A stretch of 64,000 nucleotides of DNA from DATBGZ01 sp036557785 (GTDB lineage Bacteria > Actinomycetota > Actinomycetes > Mycobacteriales > Micromonosporaceae). The stretch is from positions 62,001 to 126,000 of the forward strand of contig DATBGZ010000012.1 of assembly GCA_036557785.1 (NCBI GenBank), in the 5' to 3' direction. Of this stretch, positions 52,303-62,916 are shown piece by piece. Under the pieces are notes generated by a model. That model was given only the letters and a program-made list of their open reading frames with translations, was not told the origin of the DNA and made no database searches. The stretch's first letter is position 1. Every line of letters starts with the position of its first letter. The position numbers were made by a program, and so were the translations under genes.

Positions 52303-52944
52303 GTGACGGCGACAACGACGATGACGGCGGGTCCATTGCGCCGGACGCCCGTTCAGGGCCGCAGCGTCGCCCGGGTTGCGCGAATGCTCGATACGTGTGC
52401 TGAGATCATCGACGATGTCGGTTACGAAGGCTTCACGACAACGCTGCTCGCGGAGCGGGCCGGGGTCGCGATCGGGTCGGTGTACCAGTTCTTTCCGGAC
52501 AAGCGTGCCGTGGTCGCCGCGCTGACCAAGCGCAACGTCGAGGCGTACGTGCAGCGACTCTCGGAGCGGATGAGCGGCGGCGGCATGACCCGGTGGGTCG
52601 AGGCCGTGGACGCGGCGTTGGACGAATACATCGACATGCACCGCAATGTTCCGGGCTTTCGAACGCTGCACTTCGGAGATGTCGTGGACCTCAACCTGCT
52701 CGATCCCGAGCGGGACAACAACGCGGTCATCGTCGAGCAGTTCGGCGCTCTGCTGGAGCGCCACTTCGGTCTGCGCCGCGATGGCCGGCTCGAGTTCGCG
52801 CTCGCGATGGCAGTGGAGATGGCCGACGCGCTGGTCAAGGCCGCGTTCCGGCACCAGGTCGAGGGTGACGAGCGCATCCTCAGCGAGGCCAAGCAGATCG
52901 TCCGCGAGTACCTCGACCGCAAGCTCTCGGGCCGGCGCTCCTAG
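52303..52944 (+). CDS. TetR family transcriptional regulator
   Basis: About 213 residues. The N-terminal HTH covers residues about 25-65: MLDTCAEIIDDVGYEGFTT leads to LLAERAGVAIGSVYQFFPDK, the classical TetR signature. The C-terminal helical ligand domain is of the TetR_C_17 type by its WVEAVDAALDEYIDMHRN helix. Divergent from the sugar-lactone oxidase gene, its likely target. GTG at 52303 is the chosen start; an ATG at 52213 would add 30 unlikely residues. Its last four bases overlap the convergent deaminase-like gene. Confidence 0.88.
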   Translation: MTATTTMTAGPLRRTPVQGRSVARVARMLDTCAEIIDDVGYEGFTTTLLAERAGVAIGSVYQFFPDKRAVVAALTKRNVEAYVQRLSERMSGGGMTRWVEAVDAALDEYIDMHRNVPGFRTLHFGDVVDLNLLDPERDNNAVIVEQFGALLERHFGLRRDGRLEFALAMAVEMADALVKAAFRHQVEGDERILSEAKQIVREYLDRKLSGRRS

Positions 52945-54170
52945 AGCAGTGTTCGCGCGTCCTCACCTCGGTAGGTGGGCACGCTGCGCTCGATCGTCTC
53001 CCCCCGCACGAGGTGCAGCTCGGTGACGTGCTCGCACAGCTCGCCCGCCTTCGCGTGCCGCCACCAGACCCGGTCGCCGGGGTGCAGGGTCGCGGCTGCG
53101 GCGCCGGCCAGGGGGGTCTGCACCTCGCCGGCGCCTTCCGTGGCGAGCAGCCGTAGCCCCGGTGGCAGGACCGGGCGCGGCAGCCGGGACGGCACTGCTG
53201 GCCCGGAGGCGATCCAGCCGCCACCGTGCACGGTGACCAGCCCGGGCCCCGGCCGCCGCACGACCGAGGTGGCGAAGAAGGCGGCGGGAGTGGGCCGCCA
53301 TGCCCGGTATTCGTCGAACAGACCAGGCCCGAACAGACCCGAGCCTGCCGTGACCTCCGTGACCGAGGGATCGGCGGCGGTCAGGCGGAGGCTTCCCGTG
53401 CCACCGCCGTTGACGAACTCGAGGTCGGCGTGCTGTCGCACTGCCCGGACCGCCTTGCCCCGCCGGCGCAGCAGTTCCCGGTACGACCCGCTCTGGATCA
53501 TGCGGACCATCCGGCCGTAGAGCGGCCGCCCCGGCGGCGCGTCCCCCAGGCCGGCGATCTGAGCCTCGTACGACATCACGCCGACGAGGCGGAAGCCGGG
53601 ACGGGCCACGACGCGGGCAGCGAAGGCTCCGATCACGGCCGGCGCGTGCAGAGGGGACCGGCGCACCCCGATGTGCGCGCCGGGCATGGGTCGCCACGAG
53701 GCGTCCAGGTCGAGGCAGACCCGCAGCGTCGGGCGGTGCCCCGGCGCTGCCACGGCGTCGACCAGGTTGAGCTGCTCCTCGCTGTCGATCATGAGCGTCA
53801 CGGCCGCCGCGAGCCGCTCGGAGGCGGCGAGTTCAGCGATGCCGGCTCGGTCCGCGGTGGGGTAACCCATCAGCACGTCGTCACTGACGCCCGTCGTGAC
53901 GAGCCAGTTCGCCTCCGGCAGGCTGTAGGCCATCACCCCGTGGTAGCCCGGCCGGCGCAGGACGTCGCGGATCAGTTCGCGGCACCGGACGGACTTGCTC
54001 GCGACCCGGACCGGCCGTCCGGTGGCGAGCCGGACGAGGCTGGTCGCGTTGTCGTCGAAGGCGTCCGCGTCGATGATCGCGAACGGGGGGTCGAGCGACG
54101 CGGTGGCCCGGTCGAAGCGCTGGCCCATCGATGCCGGGAGCAGGTCGGTCATGGGTCTGGGCACCACCAC
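52941..54170 (-). CDS. PLP-dependent amino acid deaminase/aldolase-like protein
   Basis: About 409 residues, fold type III (alanine-racemase N-terminal barrel). VRVASKSVRCRELI near residue 60 holds the PLP-binding lysine, and EFVNGGGTGSL is the glycine-rich phosphate site; the C-terminal D-Ser-dehydratase-like domain has VWWRHAKAGELCEH with a His and Cys that bind zinc in relatives. D-threonine aldolases and D-serine deaminases share this layout; the true substrate is open. Several GTG codons follow GGAGG; 54170 has the best spacing. The frame could start at 54182 or 54152. Confidence 0.78.
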   Translation of the reverse strand: MVVPRPMTDLLPASMGQRFDRATASLDPPFAIIDADAFDDNATSLVRLATGRPVRVASKSVRCRELIRDVLRRPGYHGVMAYSLPEANWLVTTGVSDDVLMGYPTADRAGIAELAASERLAAAVTLMIDSEEQLNLVDAVAAPGHRPTLRVCLDLDASWRPMPGAHIGVRRSPLHAPAVIGAFAARVVARPGFRLVGVMSYEAQIAGLGDAPPGRPLYGRMVRMIQSGSYRELLRRRGKAVRAVRQHADLEFVNGGGTGSLRLTAADPSVTEVTAGSGLFGPGLFDEYRAWRPTPAAFFATSVVRRPGPGLVTVHGGGWIASGPAVPSRLPRPVLPPGLRLLATEGAGEVQTPLAGAAAATLHPGDRVWWRHAKAGELCEHVTELHLVRGETIERSVPTYRGEDARTLL

Positions 54171-54347
54171 CTCTGCCTCCACAGGTGCACGGTAACCGCT
54201 CTCACCGATATGCGAAAGGAACTCGCTTTGTCATCGGTGCTGAGACGCCCCTGAGGCGGCGGGCCCTCCGGGCGAACCGTTTGCCATGGTCGGGAGTTAC
54301 AGTGACCCCGCATACGGGCTCATCGGCGGCCACGTGGAGGTGCCACC

Positions 54348-56717
54348 ATCAGTAAGCCGAAGGCCGAGGGCCCGCAGTCGCCGCGGCGCATTCCGGGGCG
54401 CGGCTCTCGTGCCGCTCGCCGGGAGCATGCACCGCGCCCGATGTCGGATACGGAGAGTGCGGTCGCTGCCCGTGCCGATCCGTCCGGCCTCTCGGCGCTG
54501 CTGGGGATCCTCCGGATCCGGCCGTTCCGGCGGCTGTGGGTGGTGTTGGGCGTCGCCTCGCTCGGTGACTGGCTGGGACTGCTCGCCACAGCCTTGTTCG
54601 CGCAGGCGCAGGTCAGCGGCGCCACCGCGAAGGGGGCCGCGTTCGGCGGCACGATCGCGGTCCGGCTGCTGCCCGCGCTCGTGCTCGGTCCGGTGGCGGG
54701 GGTGCTCGCCGACCGGTTCGACCGACGCCTCACGATGGTCTTCTGTGACCTGATCCGGTTCGGCCTCTTCGCCTCGATCCCGGCGGCCCCGCTGATCCTG
54801 CACAGCTCTGCTCAGATCATCGCGTGGACCGCGATCGCGACGTTCCTGGTCGAGGCGGTCACCATGGTCTGGCTGCCGTCCAAGGACGCGTCCGTACCGA
54901 ATCTGGTGCCCCGGGCACGGCTGGAGACCGCGAACCAGCTCTCGCTGGCCACGACCTACGGCATCACACCGGTCGCCGCCTCCCTTCTGCTCGCGGCGCT
55001 CAACACCGGCCTCGCCGGCTTCTCGCGTCCCGACCAACCGCTGCATTCGTTCCTCGCGCCCACCCCGTTCTCGCTCTACTTCCTGGCTTTCACGCGGCTC
55101 GCCACGGCGGCGGTCGTGTTCTTCGGGATCAGGGAGATCAGCGGGCACCGCGAGGGGCGGGACGCGGCGGCCCGGCAAGGTCCGGGCGCGCTACGCCAGT
55201 TCGTGGACGGCTGGGCGTACGTCGGGCGCACCAAGATGGTCCGCGGCCTCGTCTTCGGCATCCTCGCGGCGTTCAGCGCCGGCGGGATGGTGGTCGGTAG
55301 CGCCCAGTTCTATGCCCAGTCGCTCTCGGCGGGTGAGTCGGCGTTCGCGGTCCTTTTCGCGATGATCTTCATCGGCCTGGCGCTCGGCATCGCCCTGGGC
55401 CCCCGGCTCATCGGCGCCCTGTCGCGCCGGCGCTGGTTCGGCGAGTCGATCATCCTCGCCGGGATCGCGGTCGCCCTCATGGCGTTCGCGTGGCACCTGA
55501 CGGTGGCCGTGATTCTCGTCCTGCTTGTCGGCGTCGCGGCGGGGATGGCGTTCCTCGCCGGCACCACCCTGCTCGGCGGCGAGGTCGCCGACGCGATGCG
55601 GGGGCGCGTGTTCGCCTTCGTCAACATGTCGACCCGCGTCGTGCTCATGCTCGCGATCTCCCTGGCGAGCGTGCTCGTCGGTCTGGGTAGTGAACGGGTG
55701 CTGCGGCTCGCCGGGCTGACGGTGCACCTGTCGATGACCCGGATCCTGCTCTTCCTGGCCGGGGCGGTGGCGTCCTTGTCGGGGATCGCGGCGTTCCGCC
55801 AGATGGATGACAAGCCGGGTGTGCCGGTGCTCGCGGATCTGTGGGGATCGCTGCGCGGCCGGCCGCTCGTCGTTCCGGAGCCGGTCGTCCGGCGCGGCGT
55901 GTTCGTCGTCTTCGAGGGGGGCGAGGGTTCGGGCAAGTCGACCCAGGTGGAGCTGCTCGCTGCCACGCTGCGCGGCGAGGGCTGGCAGGTCGTGGTGACC
56001 CGCGAGCCGGGCGCCACCGCGGTCGGACAACGGATCCGCCACCTGTTGCTGGAACGGGCCGCCGGCGTCTCCGGCGCGGTGACCCTCGCTCCGCGTGCCG
56101 AGGCCCTGCTCTACGCGGCCGACCGGGCACACCACGTCGCGAGCGTGGTCCGGCCGGCGCTCGAGGCGGGCAACATCGTGATCAGCGACCGCTACATCGA
56201 CTCCTCGCTCGCCTATCAGGGAGCGGGCCGGACGCTGCCGGTGGAGGAGGTCTCGTGGCTGTCGGCGTGGGCCACCGGGGGCCTGATCCCCGACCTCGTC
56301 GTGGTCCTCGACATCGACCCCGCTGTGGGGCTGGCCCGCGTCGCCAACCGGGGAGCGGCGGATCGGCTCGAGTCGGAGCAGCGTGACTTTCACGAGCGCG
56401 TCCGGTACGCGTTCCTCGACCTCGCCGCGAAGGACCCGAAGCGGTACCTCGTCGTTGACGCCACGGCCGAGCCGGAACAGATCAGCCGGCAGGTTGCCGA
56501 GCGGATACGGTGCCTGCTCCCCGAGGACGCCGACGGCCTCCTCAGCGGCGCACCCGGCATCCGGATCGACCAGGTGCCAGCGGCGCCGCCGCCGCCGGTG
56601 GACGACCGGCAGTGGGGCGCGAACCATCGTGGTGTGGCCCCCAACGGCACCCACCTGGTACGGCGCGCGGTGCACTCACCGGTCTCCGACCCCAGCGGCT
56701 CCGAGCTGCCCCGATGA
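54348..56717 (+). CDS. tmk: MFS membrane domain fused to thymidylate kinase
   Basis: Two-part protein. Residues about 50-460 (counting from the ATC) are an MFS-like membrane domain with 10-12 helices. The C-terminal 250 residues are a complete thymidylate kinase: P-loop FEGGEGSGKSTQ, VTREPGAT, and ISDRYIDSSLAYQGAGR with the dTMP-binding DRY motif; a Pro-rich tail follows. It makes dTDP from dTMP. Similar fusions exist in Streptomyces and relatives. The first standard start is ATG 54441 (758 residues, no ribosome binding site); GGAGG at 54336-54340 is ideally spaced to an in-frame ATC at 54348, which may be the true start. Confidence 0.88.
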   Translation: MSKPKAEGPQSPRRIPGRGSRAARREHAPRPMSDTESAVAARADPSGLSALLGILRIRPFRRLWVVLGVASLGDWLGLLATALFAQAQVSGATAKGAAFGGTIAVRLLPALVLGPVAGVLADRFDRRLTMVFCDLIRFGLFASIPAAPLILHSSAQIIAWTAIATFLVEAVTMVWLPSKDASVPNLVPRARLETANQLSLATTYGITPVAASLLLAALNTGLAGFSRPDQPLHSFLAPTPFSLYFLAFTRLATAAVVFFGIREISGHREGRDAAARQGPGALRQFVDGWAYVGRTKMVRGLVFGILAAFSAGGMVVGSAQFYAQSLSAGESAFAVLFAMIFIGLALGIALGPRLIGALSRRRWFGESIILAGIAVALMAFAWHLTVAVILVLLVGVAAGMAFLAGTTLLGGEVADAMRGRVFAFVNMSTRVVLMLAISLASVLVGLGSERVLRLAGLTVHLSMTRILLFLAGAVASLSGIAAFRQMDDKPGVPVLADLWGSLRGRPLVVPEPVVRRGVFVVFEGGEGSGKSTQVELLAATLRGEGWQVVVTREPGATAVGQRIRHLLLERAAGVSGAVTLAPRAEALLYAADRAHHVASVVRPALEAGNIVISDRYIDSSLAYQGAGRTLPVEEVSWLSAWATGGLIPDLVVVLDIDPAVGLARVANRGAADRLESEQRDFHERVRYAFLDLAAKDPKRYLVVDATAEPEQISRQVAERIRCLLPEDADGLLSGAPGIRIDQVPAAPPPPVDDRQWGANHRGVAPNGTHLVRRAVHSPVSDPSGSELPR

Positions 56718-57967
56718 CGCTGCCTGCCGCCGTGCCACCAGGCCCGGACGCCGCGACCGCGGAGCCGGTCTTCGGCCGCCTCGTGGGCCAGCCCCATGCC
56801 GTGGCGACCCTCGCGGCCGCTGCTCGCGCGGCGGCACAGACCGTGCGGGGGCAGACGCCACCGGCCGGGGTGATGACCCACGCCTGGCTCTTCACCGGCC
56901 CGCCCGGCTCCGGTCGATCCGTCGCGGCCCGGGCCTTCGCCGCCGCGCTGCAGTGCCCCGAGGGCGGCTGCGGCGTCTGCCCTGACTGCCATACCGCGCT
57001 CGCCGGTACCCACACCGACGTTCGCAACGTGGTCCCGGAAGGCCTGTCCATCAGCGTCAAGGAGATGCGCGACGTCGTCTGGCGGGCAGCCGGTGCTCCG
57101 GCCGGCGGTCGCTGGCGGGTGGTGCTCATCGAGGACGCGGACCGGCTCACCGAGCAGGCGTCCAACGCACTGCTCAAGGCGGTCGAGGAGCCGTCCCCCC
57201 GTACGGTCTTTCTGCTCTGCACGCCGTCGATCCATCCGGACGACATCTCGGTCACGATCCGCTCGCGGTGCCGAGTGGTGACCCTGCGCACGCCGGCAGC
57301 GGAAGCGATCGGCGCGATGCTCGTGGCCGAGGGTCATGCGCCGAGTGCCGCGGCGTGGGCCGCCGCGGCGGCCCAGGGACACATCGGCCGGGCACGGTGG
57401 TTGGTCCGGGACCCGCAGGCGCGGCAACGCCGCGAGGAGGTCCTCAACGTCCCCGGCCGGCTGCGCAGTGGCATCGGCGCATGCTTCGATGCCGCACGAG
57501 ACCTCGTCAATGCCGCGACCGCCGAGGCCGGCGCGACGATGTCCGAAGTGGACAAGACCGAGCGGGCCGAGCTCGAGGTGGCGCTCGGGGCGGGCGGGAC
57601 CGGCAAGGGTACGGCCGCGGTGACCCGCACCATGACGGCCGCGCTCAAGGAACTGGACGAGCGCCAGAAGATCCGCCACAAGCGTGCGCTGCGGGACGCC
57701 CTCGACCGCGCCCTCATCGACCTCGCCGGGTTCTATCGCGACGTCCTGGTGCGGCGCACGGGTGCACCGGTCGCTCCGGTCCACATCGACGCCGGCGACG
57801 AGGTCGCCGCGGCTGCGGCCGCCTGGTCGCCGGAGAGCGCGCTGCGCCGGCTCGAAGCGGTGCTGGAGTGCCGAGCAGCGATTGACGCGAATGTCAAACC
57901 GCAGATCGCCGTCGAGGCGATGATGGTGGCGCTCTGGCGCCCAGAGGCGGCTCGGGGCGTGGTCTGA
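56714..57967 (+). CDS. holB: DNA polymerase III subunit delta'
   Basis: Clamp-loader subunit, 417 residues. The AAA+ core begins GRLVGQPHAVATL and has a P-loop-like TGPPGSGRS (Arg for Lys, as in delta' subunits that do not bind ATP), a zinc module CPEGGCGVCPDC (about residues 82-93), VVLIEDADRL as Walker B-like part and NALLKAVEEPSPRTVFLL. Delta' opens and loads the beta clamp with delta and tau/gamma. The ATG overlaps the tmk stop (ATGA), a pairing conserved in most bacteria. Confidence 0.93.
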   Translation: MTLPAAVPPGPDAATAEPVFGRLVGQPHAVATLAAAARAAAQTVRGQTPPAGVMTHAWLFTGPPGSGRSVAARAFAAALQCPEGGCGVCPDCHTALAGTHTDVRNVVPEGLSISVKEMRDVVWRAAGAPAGGRWRVVLIEDADRLTEQASNALLKAVEEPSPRTVFLLCTPSIHPDDISVTIRSRCRVVTLRTPAAEAIGAMLVAEGHAPSAAAWAAAAAQGHIGRARWLVRDPQARQRREEVLNVPGRLRSGIGACFDAARDLVNAATAEAGATMSEVDKTERAELEVALGAGGTGKGTAAVTRTMTAALKELDERQKIRHKRALRDALDRALIDLAGFYRDVLVRRTGAPVAPVHIDAGDEVAAAAAAWSPESALRRLEAVLECRAAIDANVKPQIAVEAMMVALWRPEAARGVV

Positions 57968-58009
57968 CGCTGCGTTGGCCGGCCTGCCATCGCCACGGGA
58001 CGCAGTGAG

Positions 58010-58020
58010 TTATCCACAGG
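58010..58020 (+). promoter_or_regulatory. DnaA-box-like motif TTATCCACAGG upstream of the ybaB-like operon
   Basis: TTATCCACAGG reads toward the ybaB-like gene, 76 nt before its start. It is identical to the motif before the esx pair and nearly so to the one before the tad operon. Confidence 0.4.
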
Positions 58021-58096
58021 AACGAAACTGGGGCTTGCCGAGGGGGTGGCCCGTCACGGTAGCGTGCCGTGCGGGACGGCTCGAGCGAGGTGTCAG

Positions 58097-58411
58097 GTGG
58101 ACGAGGCGTGGATCGAGGCTGCGATCGAGAGCTATCAGCGGCTGGAACGGTTGGCGGCCGACTTTCCCAAGGCGCTCGAGGCCGTTGCCGTCTCGGTTGA
58201 GTCCCCGGACGGCCTGGTCACGGTGGTCGTGGGCGCCGACGGGGTGGTGCGTGACGTCGTGATCGACGACGATGCCCGCGAGCTCTCCCCTCGCGAGCTG
58301 GCCCGATCGGTGCAGGCCGCCGTCTCGTCCGCCAGCGATGCGGCGACCTGGGCCAGGCAGAAGCTGTATCGCGAGACCTTTGGAGACTTCCCGGCCCTGG
58401 GGTCGCGGTAA
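58097..58411 (+). CDS. YbaB/EbfC-like DNA-binding-family protein
   Basis: 104 residues with an N-terminal helix (WIEAAIESYQRLERLAADF), a beta hairpin that contains SPDGLVTVVVGADGVVRDVVI and a C-terminal helix, the layout of YbaB/EbfC proteins. Actinobacterial members of this branch often lie beside type VII secretion genes, and the two next genes have that character. DNA binding is inferred only from the family. GTG at 58097 has GCGAGG 6-7 nt upstream; an earlier ATG has no support. Confidence 0.75.
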   Translation: MDEAWIEAAIESYQRLERLAADFPKALEAVAVSVESPDGLVTVVVGADGVVRDVVIDDDARELSPRELARSVQAAVSSASDAATWARQKLYRETFGDFPALGSR

Positions 58412-58430
58412 CGACCGAGGAGGGGTGGTC

Positions 58431-58754
58431 ATGACGCTGGCGGAAGCCGTCGCGGCCCTGCACGCGAGCGCCGACCTGCTCGGCGAGGCGGCACAGAAGT
58501 TGCCCACGATCGACCCCGGCCCGGCCGCCTTCGGTACCGACGGACCGGGCGTACTGGGAGAGGCGGGTCGCGAGACGTACCTGCGCTGGCAGAGCGCCCT
58601 CGATGCCCGGGCGCGGGAGGCGCGATCACACGCGGCACGCATCTGGGACCTGGTCGAGGTCGTGGGTCGCGCGGCTGGCGGCCTGGCCGAGGCGGACGAG
58701 CAGGCGGTACGGGCTCATCGTGACGGCTCGGCACAGGACGGAGCGGAGTCGTGA
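58431..58754 (+). CDS. EspC-like type VII secretion target family protein
   Basis: 107-residue helical protein, matching in size and layout the ESX-1 EspC/T7SS-target family: a first helix, PGPAAFGTDGPG loop (residues about 30-42), and a long second helix with YLRWQSALDARARE. No signal peptide. GAGGAGGGGTGGTC lies just before the ATG. Gap of 19 nt to the ybaB-like gene and four-base overlap with the next frame indicate an operon. Assignment is by fold pattern and context. Confidence 0.65.
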   Translation: MTLAEAVAALHASADLLGEAAQKLPTIDPGPAAFGTDGPGVLGEAGRETYLRWQSALDARAREARSHAARIWDLVEVVGRAAGGLAEADEQAVRAHRDGSAQDGAES

Positions 58755-59419
58755 TGGACGCGCTGGACCGGCTTGCGCCGGTCGCCCGGCAACTGCTGGC
58801 GGAGGTCGACTCCACGCTGGCCACGCTCGGGGCGCCCGCCACCCACCCGGTATGGCGAGCGCTGGGCAGCGTCGCCGCGACCCCGGCAGCGGTGGTCAGG
58901 TCGGTCGCGGAGTTGCGGCCAGCGCTGCTGCGCGCGGCGGCCACTGGCCTGCGCGAGCAGGCGCAGTCCTACGCGCAGGCGTCGGCCCCGACCGATCAAT
59001 ACTGGGCCGGCGCCGCCGCCACGCACTTCGCGGCCACCGCGTCCGCGCTACGCGAACACCTCGCCGGCGACCGGCCCGAGAGTCTGGCGGGGCGGCTGCG
59101 TGACCAAGCGTCCTGTTTGGACAACCTGGCCGACTGGCAGCAGGCGCTGCGCGACGACGTGGCCCGGGCGCTCGGCACCGTGATCTCATCCCGCCAGGCG
59201 GCCACACTCCGGTCACCTCCAGTACGCGGCGGCGGCCCCGACGCCCTGGCGGCGGTGCTGGCGGCGGCGGACATTGCCGTGGTCCTGCTCGCGGTGGTCG
59301 AGGACGCCGTGGTCGCCGGTCGCGAGGTGCTGCGGACCATCCCGGCCGACGAGCTGCCCTTTCAACCGCCAATCCCCAGCGACCCGCTGGCTCATGGCGG
59401 CACCATCCGTCTCGCCTGA
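58751..59419 (+). CDS. WXG-motif helical protein
   Basis: About 222 residues. YWAGAAATHFAATASAL near residue 78 contains a WxG turn between helices, as in WXG100-like and LXG-type secretion proteins. A hydrophobic helix near residues 165-190 could be a membrane segment. GTG at 58751 (overlapping the previous stop) and ATG at 58754 are both possible. It probably works with the preceding EspC-like protein; no named family is recognised. Confidence 0.6.
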   Translation: MMDALDRLAPVARQLLAEVDSTLATLGAPATHPVWRALGSVAATPAAVVRSVAELRPALLRAAATGLREQAQSYAQASAPTDQYWAGAAATHFAATASALREHLAGDRPESLAGRLRDQASCLDNLADWQQALRDDVARALGTVISSRQAATLRSPPVRGGGPDALAAVLAAADIAVVLLAVVEDAVVAGREVLRTIPADELPFQPPIPSDPLAHGGTIRLA

Positions 59420-59455
59420 GCAGCGGTGCCGGGAGAGGAATCGGCCGTGGCGGGA

Positions 59456-59461
59456 TAGGGT
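59456..59461 (+). promoter_or_regulatory. -10 element of a leaderless promoter (ricT)
   Basis: TAGGGT, then 6 nt, then the ATG at 59468. Confidence 0.5.
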
Positions 59462-59467
59462 GCAGCC

Positions 59468-60328
59468 ATGGGACAGCTGTGCGCCGTGAACTTCAACCGG
59501 CACGGCCGGCTGTTCTACCTGAACCCGGGGGAGCACCGTCCCCGGGTGGGCGACCAGGTGCTCGTGCCCACCGACGAAGGGCCCGAGCTCGCCACCTGCG
59601 TCTGGGCCCCGGAGTGGGTCGACATCGACACCGAGGGCTTCCCCACGCTGATCGGCCTCGCCGGCCCGGACGATGTGCGCCGGGACGAGCAGATCCGCCG
59701 CGCCAAGGCCGAGGCGGGCGTGGCGGCGCGGCGGCTGATCCGGGCACACGAGCTGCCGATGAAGGTGGTCGCGGTCGACCACGTACCTGGCGCGGTCGGC
59801 GCCACCCGGCCCGGTGCCTCGGGTGCGGGCGCCTCCGGCGCGAAGACCACGATCTACTTCACTGCTCCGCACCGGGTCGACTTCCGGGCGCTGGTGCGCG
59901 ATCTCGGCGCCACGCTGCATTGCCGAGTGGAGCTGCGCCAGCTTTCCGCACGCGACTCGGCCCGGGTGCAGGGCGGCATCGGCTCGTGCGGGCGTGACCT
60001 GTGCTGCGCCACGTTCCTCACCGACTTCGAGCCGGTCACGATCCGCATGGCCAAGGATCAGGACCTGCCGCTGAACCCCATGCGCATCGCCGGGGCCTGC
60101 GGCAGGCTCATGTGCTGCCTGAAGTACGAGCACCCGCTCTACGACTCCGCCCCCGGCACGTACCCGGCGAGTGGGGCTCAGGTGGAGACGCCGGAGGGGC
60201 CCGGGCGAGTGATCTCCAAGTTCCCTCCGGCCCAGAGCGTGGCGATCCGGCTGCAGGCCGACGGCCGCGCCGTGCGGTGCCCCGTCTCCGACGTCTGTGG
60301 CAGCCGCCGCGCCTACGAGTCGCGCTAA
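59468..60328 (+). CDS. ricT: PSP1 domain protein, RicT-like
   Basis: 286 residues. The PSP1 core contains GSCGRDLCCATFL and GACGRLMCCLKYEHP, whose cysteines bind iron-sulfur clusters in the Bacillus RicA/F/T complex, where it acts with RNase Y. The partners RicA and RicF are not evident here and the role in actinobacteria is open. A short Ala/Gly/Ser-rich insert lies at about residues 115-125. It is commonly found next to holB, as here, which supports the call. The start is set by a leaderless -10. Confidence 0.88.
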   Translation: MGQLCAVNFNRHGRLFYLNPGEHRPRVGDQVLVPTDEGPELATCVWAPEWVDIDTEGFPTLIGLAGPDDVRRDEQIRRAKAEAGVAARRLIRAHELPMKVVAVDHVPGAVGATRPGASGAGASGAKTTIYFTAPHRVDFRALVRDLGATLHCRVELRQLSARDSARVQGGIGSCGRDLCCATFLTDFEPVTIRMAKDQDLPLNPMRIAGACGRLMCCLKYEHPLYDSAPGTYPASGAQVETPEGPGRVISKFPPAQSVAIRLQADGRAVRCPVSDVCGSRRAYESR

Positions 60329-60374
60329 CCCGGGCGCGGGACAGCGTCGAGCCCGCGTACACTCATGGATCGTT

Positions 60375-60448
60375 GCCGCCTTAGCTCAGTCGGTCAGAGC
60401 GACGCACTCGTAATGCGTAGGTCCGGGGTTCGATTCCCCGAGGCGGCT
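60375..60448 (+). tRNA. tRNA-Thr (anticodon CGT)
   Basis: 74 nt cloverleaf. The acceptor arm GCCGCCT/AGGCGGC pairs at all seven positions with discriminator T. The D arm has TTAGCTCAGTCGG, the anticodon stem ACGCA/TGCGT encloses loop CTCGTAA (anticodon CGT, decodes ACG), and the T arm has GGTTCGATTCC. CCA is not encoded. It lies 46 nt after ricT. Confidence 0.97.
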
Positions 60449-60570
60449 CAGCCGGGATCCCAGTTCTGCCACGGGTTCCAAGCCAGTCTCCGCCGCAGCC
60501 CGTCACCGCGAGGTGCCGGGTCGGTTGGCCTGGCACGACGGTTTTCGATACGAGCAGCCGGAGGTGCGGG

Positions 60571-61044
60571 GTGCGCCGGGACCTGCAGCGGGGGCTCAAC
60601 CCCTGGGTGTCACTGCTGCCGCGGTACCTGTTCGCGTCGGCCCTCTTGTCGCAGCTTGTCGCCCTCGTCGTCCGGCTGCCGGCCCTGCGCGACATCGCCC
60701 GAGGGGTCCTGGGCACGGCCGTCGTCGTGGGTCTGGTGACGCTGACCGCGCTGCTGGTCGACTACACGACCGCCCCGGTCGGCAGCGTGGCATATCGCCT
60801 ACGTGGTCTGGCCAGCGCCTGGACGTCGGTGCTGGTGGTCGGTTTCACCCTCGCCTGGTACGTCTACGGCGAGGCGGCGCCCGGCTCGGTCTTCGGCATC
60901 GAACTCGTCGCGTTCGCGGGCGGGGCGTTCGGTTACTGGGACGCGGTACGCATGGTGCCGGAGCCCGACGACGAGGAAGCCGAGGAGATGGTCCTCGCCG
61001 AGGCGGGCGACACCGAGGGCTGGCCGTTCCGCTCAGCCCCCTGA
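60571..61044 (+). CDS. Small membrane protein of unknown function
   Basis: 157 residues with four hydrophobic segments (about 17-38, 43-63, 74-95 and 103-122) and an acidic C-terminal tail (EPDDEEAEE). No known motif. The GTG start has GGAGGTGCGG just upstream. TTGGCC (60525-60530) and GATACG (60547-60552), 16 nt apart, could be its promoter. Transcription converges on the acyl-CoA ligase gene. Confidence 0.65.
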   Translation: MRRDLQRGLNPWVSLLPRYLFASALLSQLVALVVRLPALRDIARGVLGTAVVVGLVTLTALLVDYTTAPVGSVAYRLRGLASAWTSVLVVGFTLAWYVYGEAAPGSVFGIELVAFAGGAFGYWDAVRMVPEPDDEEAEEMVLAEAGDTEGWPFRSAP

Positions 61045-61082
61045 CCCACCCGGACCAGCTACGGGGTGTTCGCGCGCGCTCC

Positions 61083-62729
<1,647 letters not shown>

Positions 62730-62735
62730 GGCGTG

Positions 62736-62741
62736 ACGTTA
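62736..62741 (-). promoter_or_regulatory. -10 element of a leaderless promoter (acyl-CoA ligase)
   Basis: TAACGT on the minus strand, then 6 nt, then the ATG at 62729. Confidence 0.45.
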
Positions 62742-62916
62742 CTGCCAGGTCGAGACCCAGCAACAGTCCCGACCGGTGTCGAACCGTCCCGGTCGTGCTC
62801 TCCCGCGCCGGGGCAATCGGCGGGATCCGTGGTGCGCCGCGCGCCGATGATCTCCGACCGTGGCCGGCCCCGAGCCCTGGGCAACGCCCGACTGAGCCGG
62901 GCGGTCGCCGCAGCGC

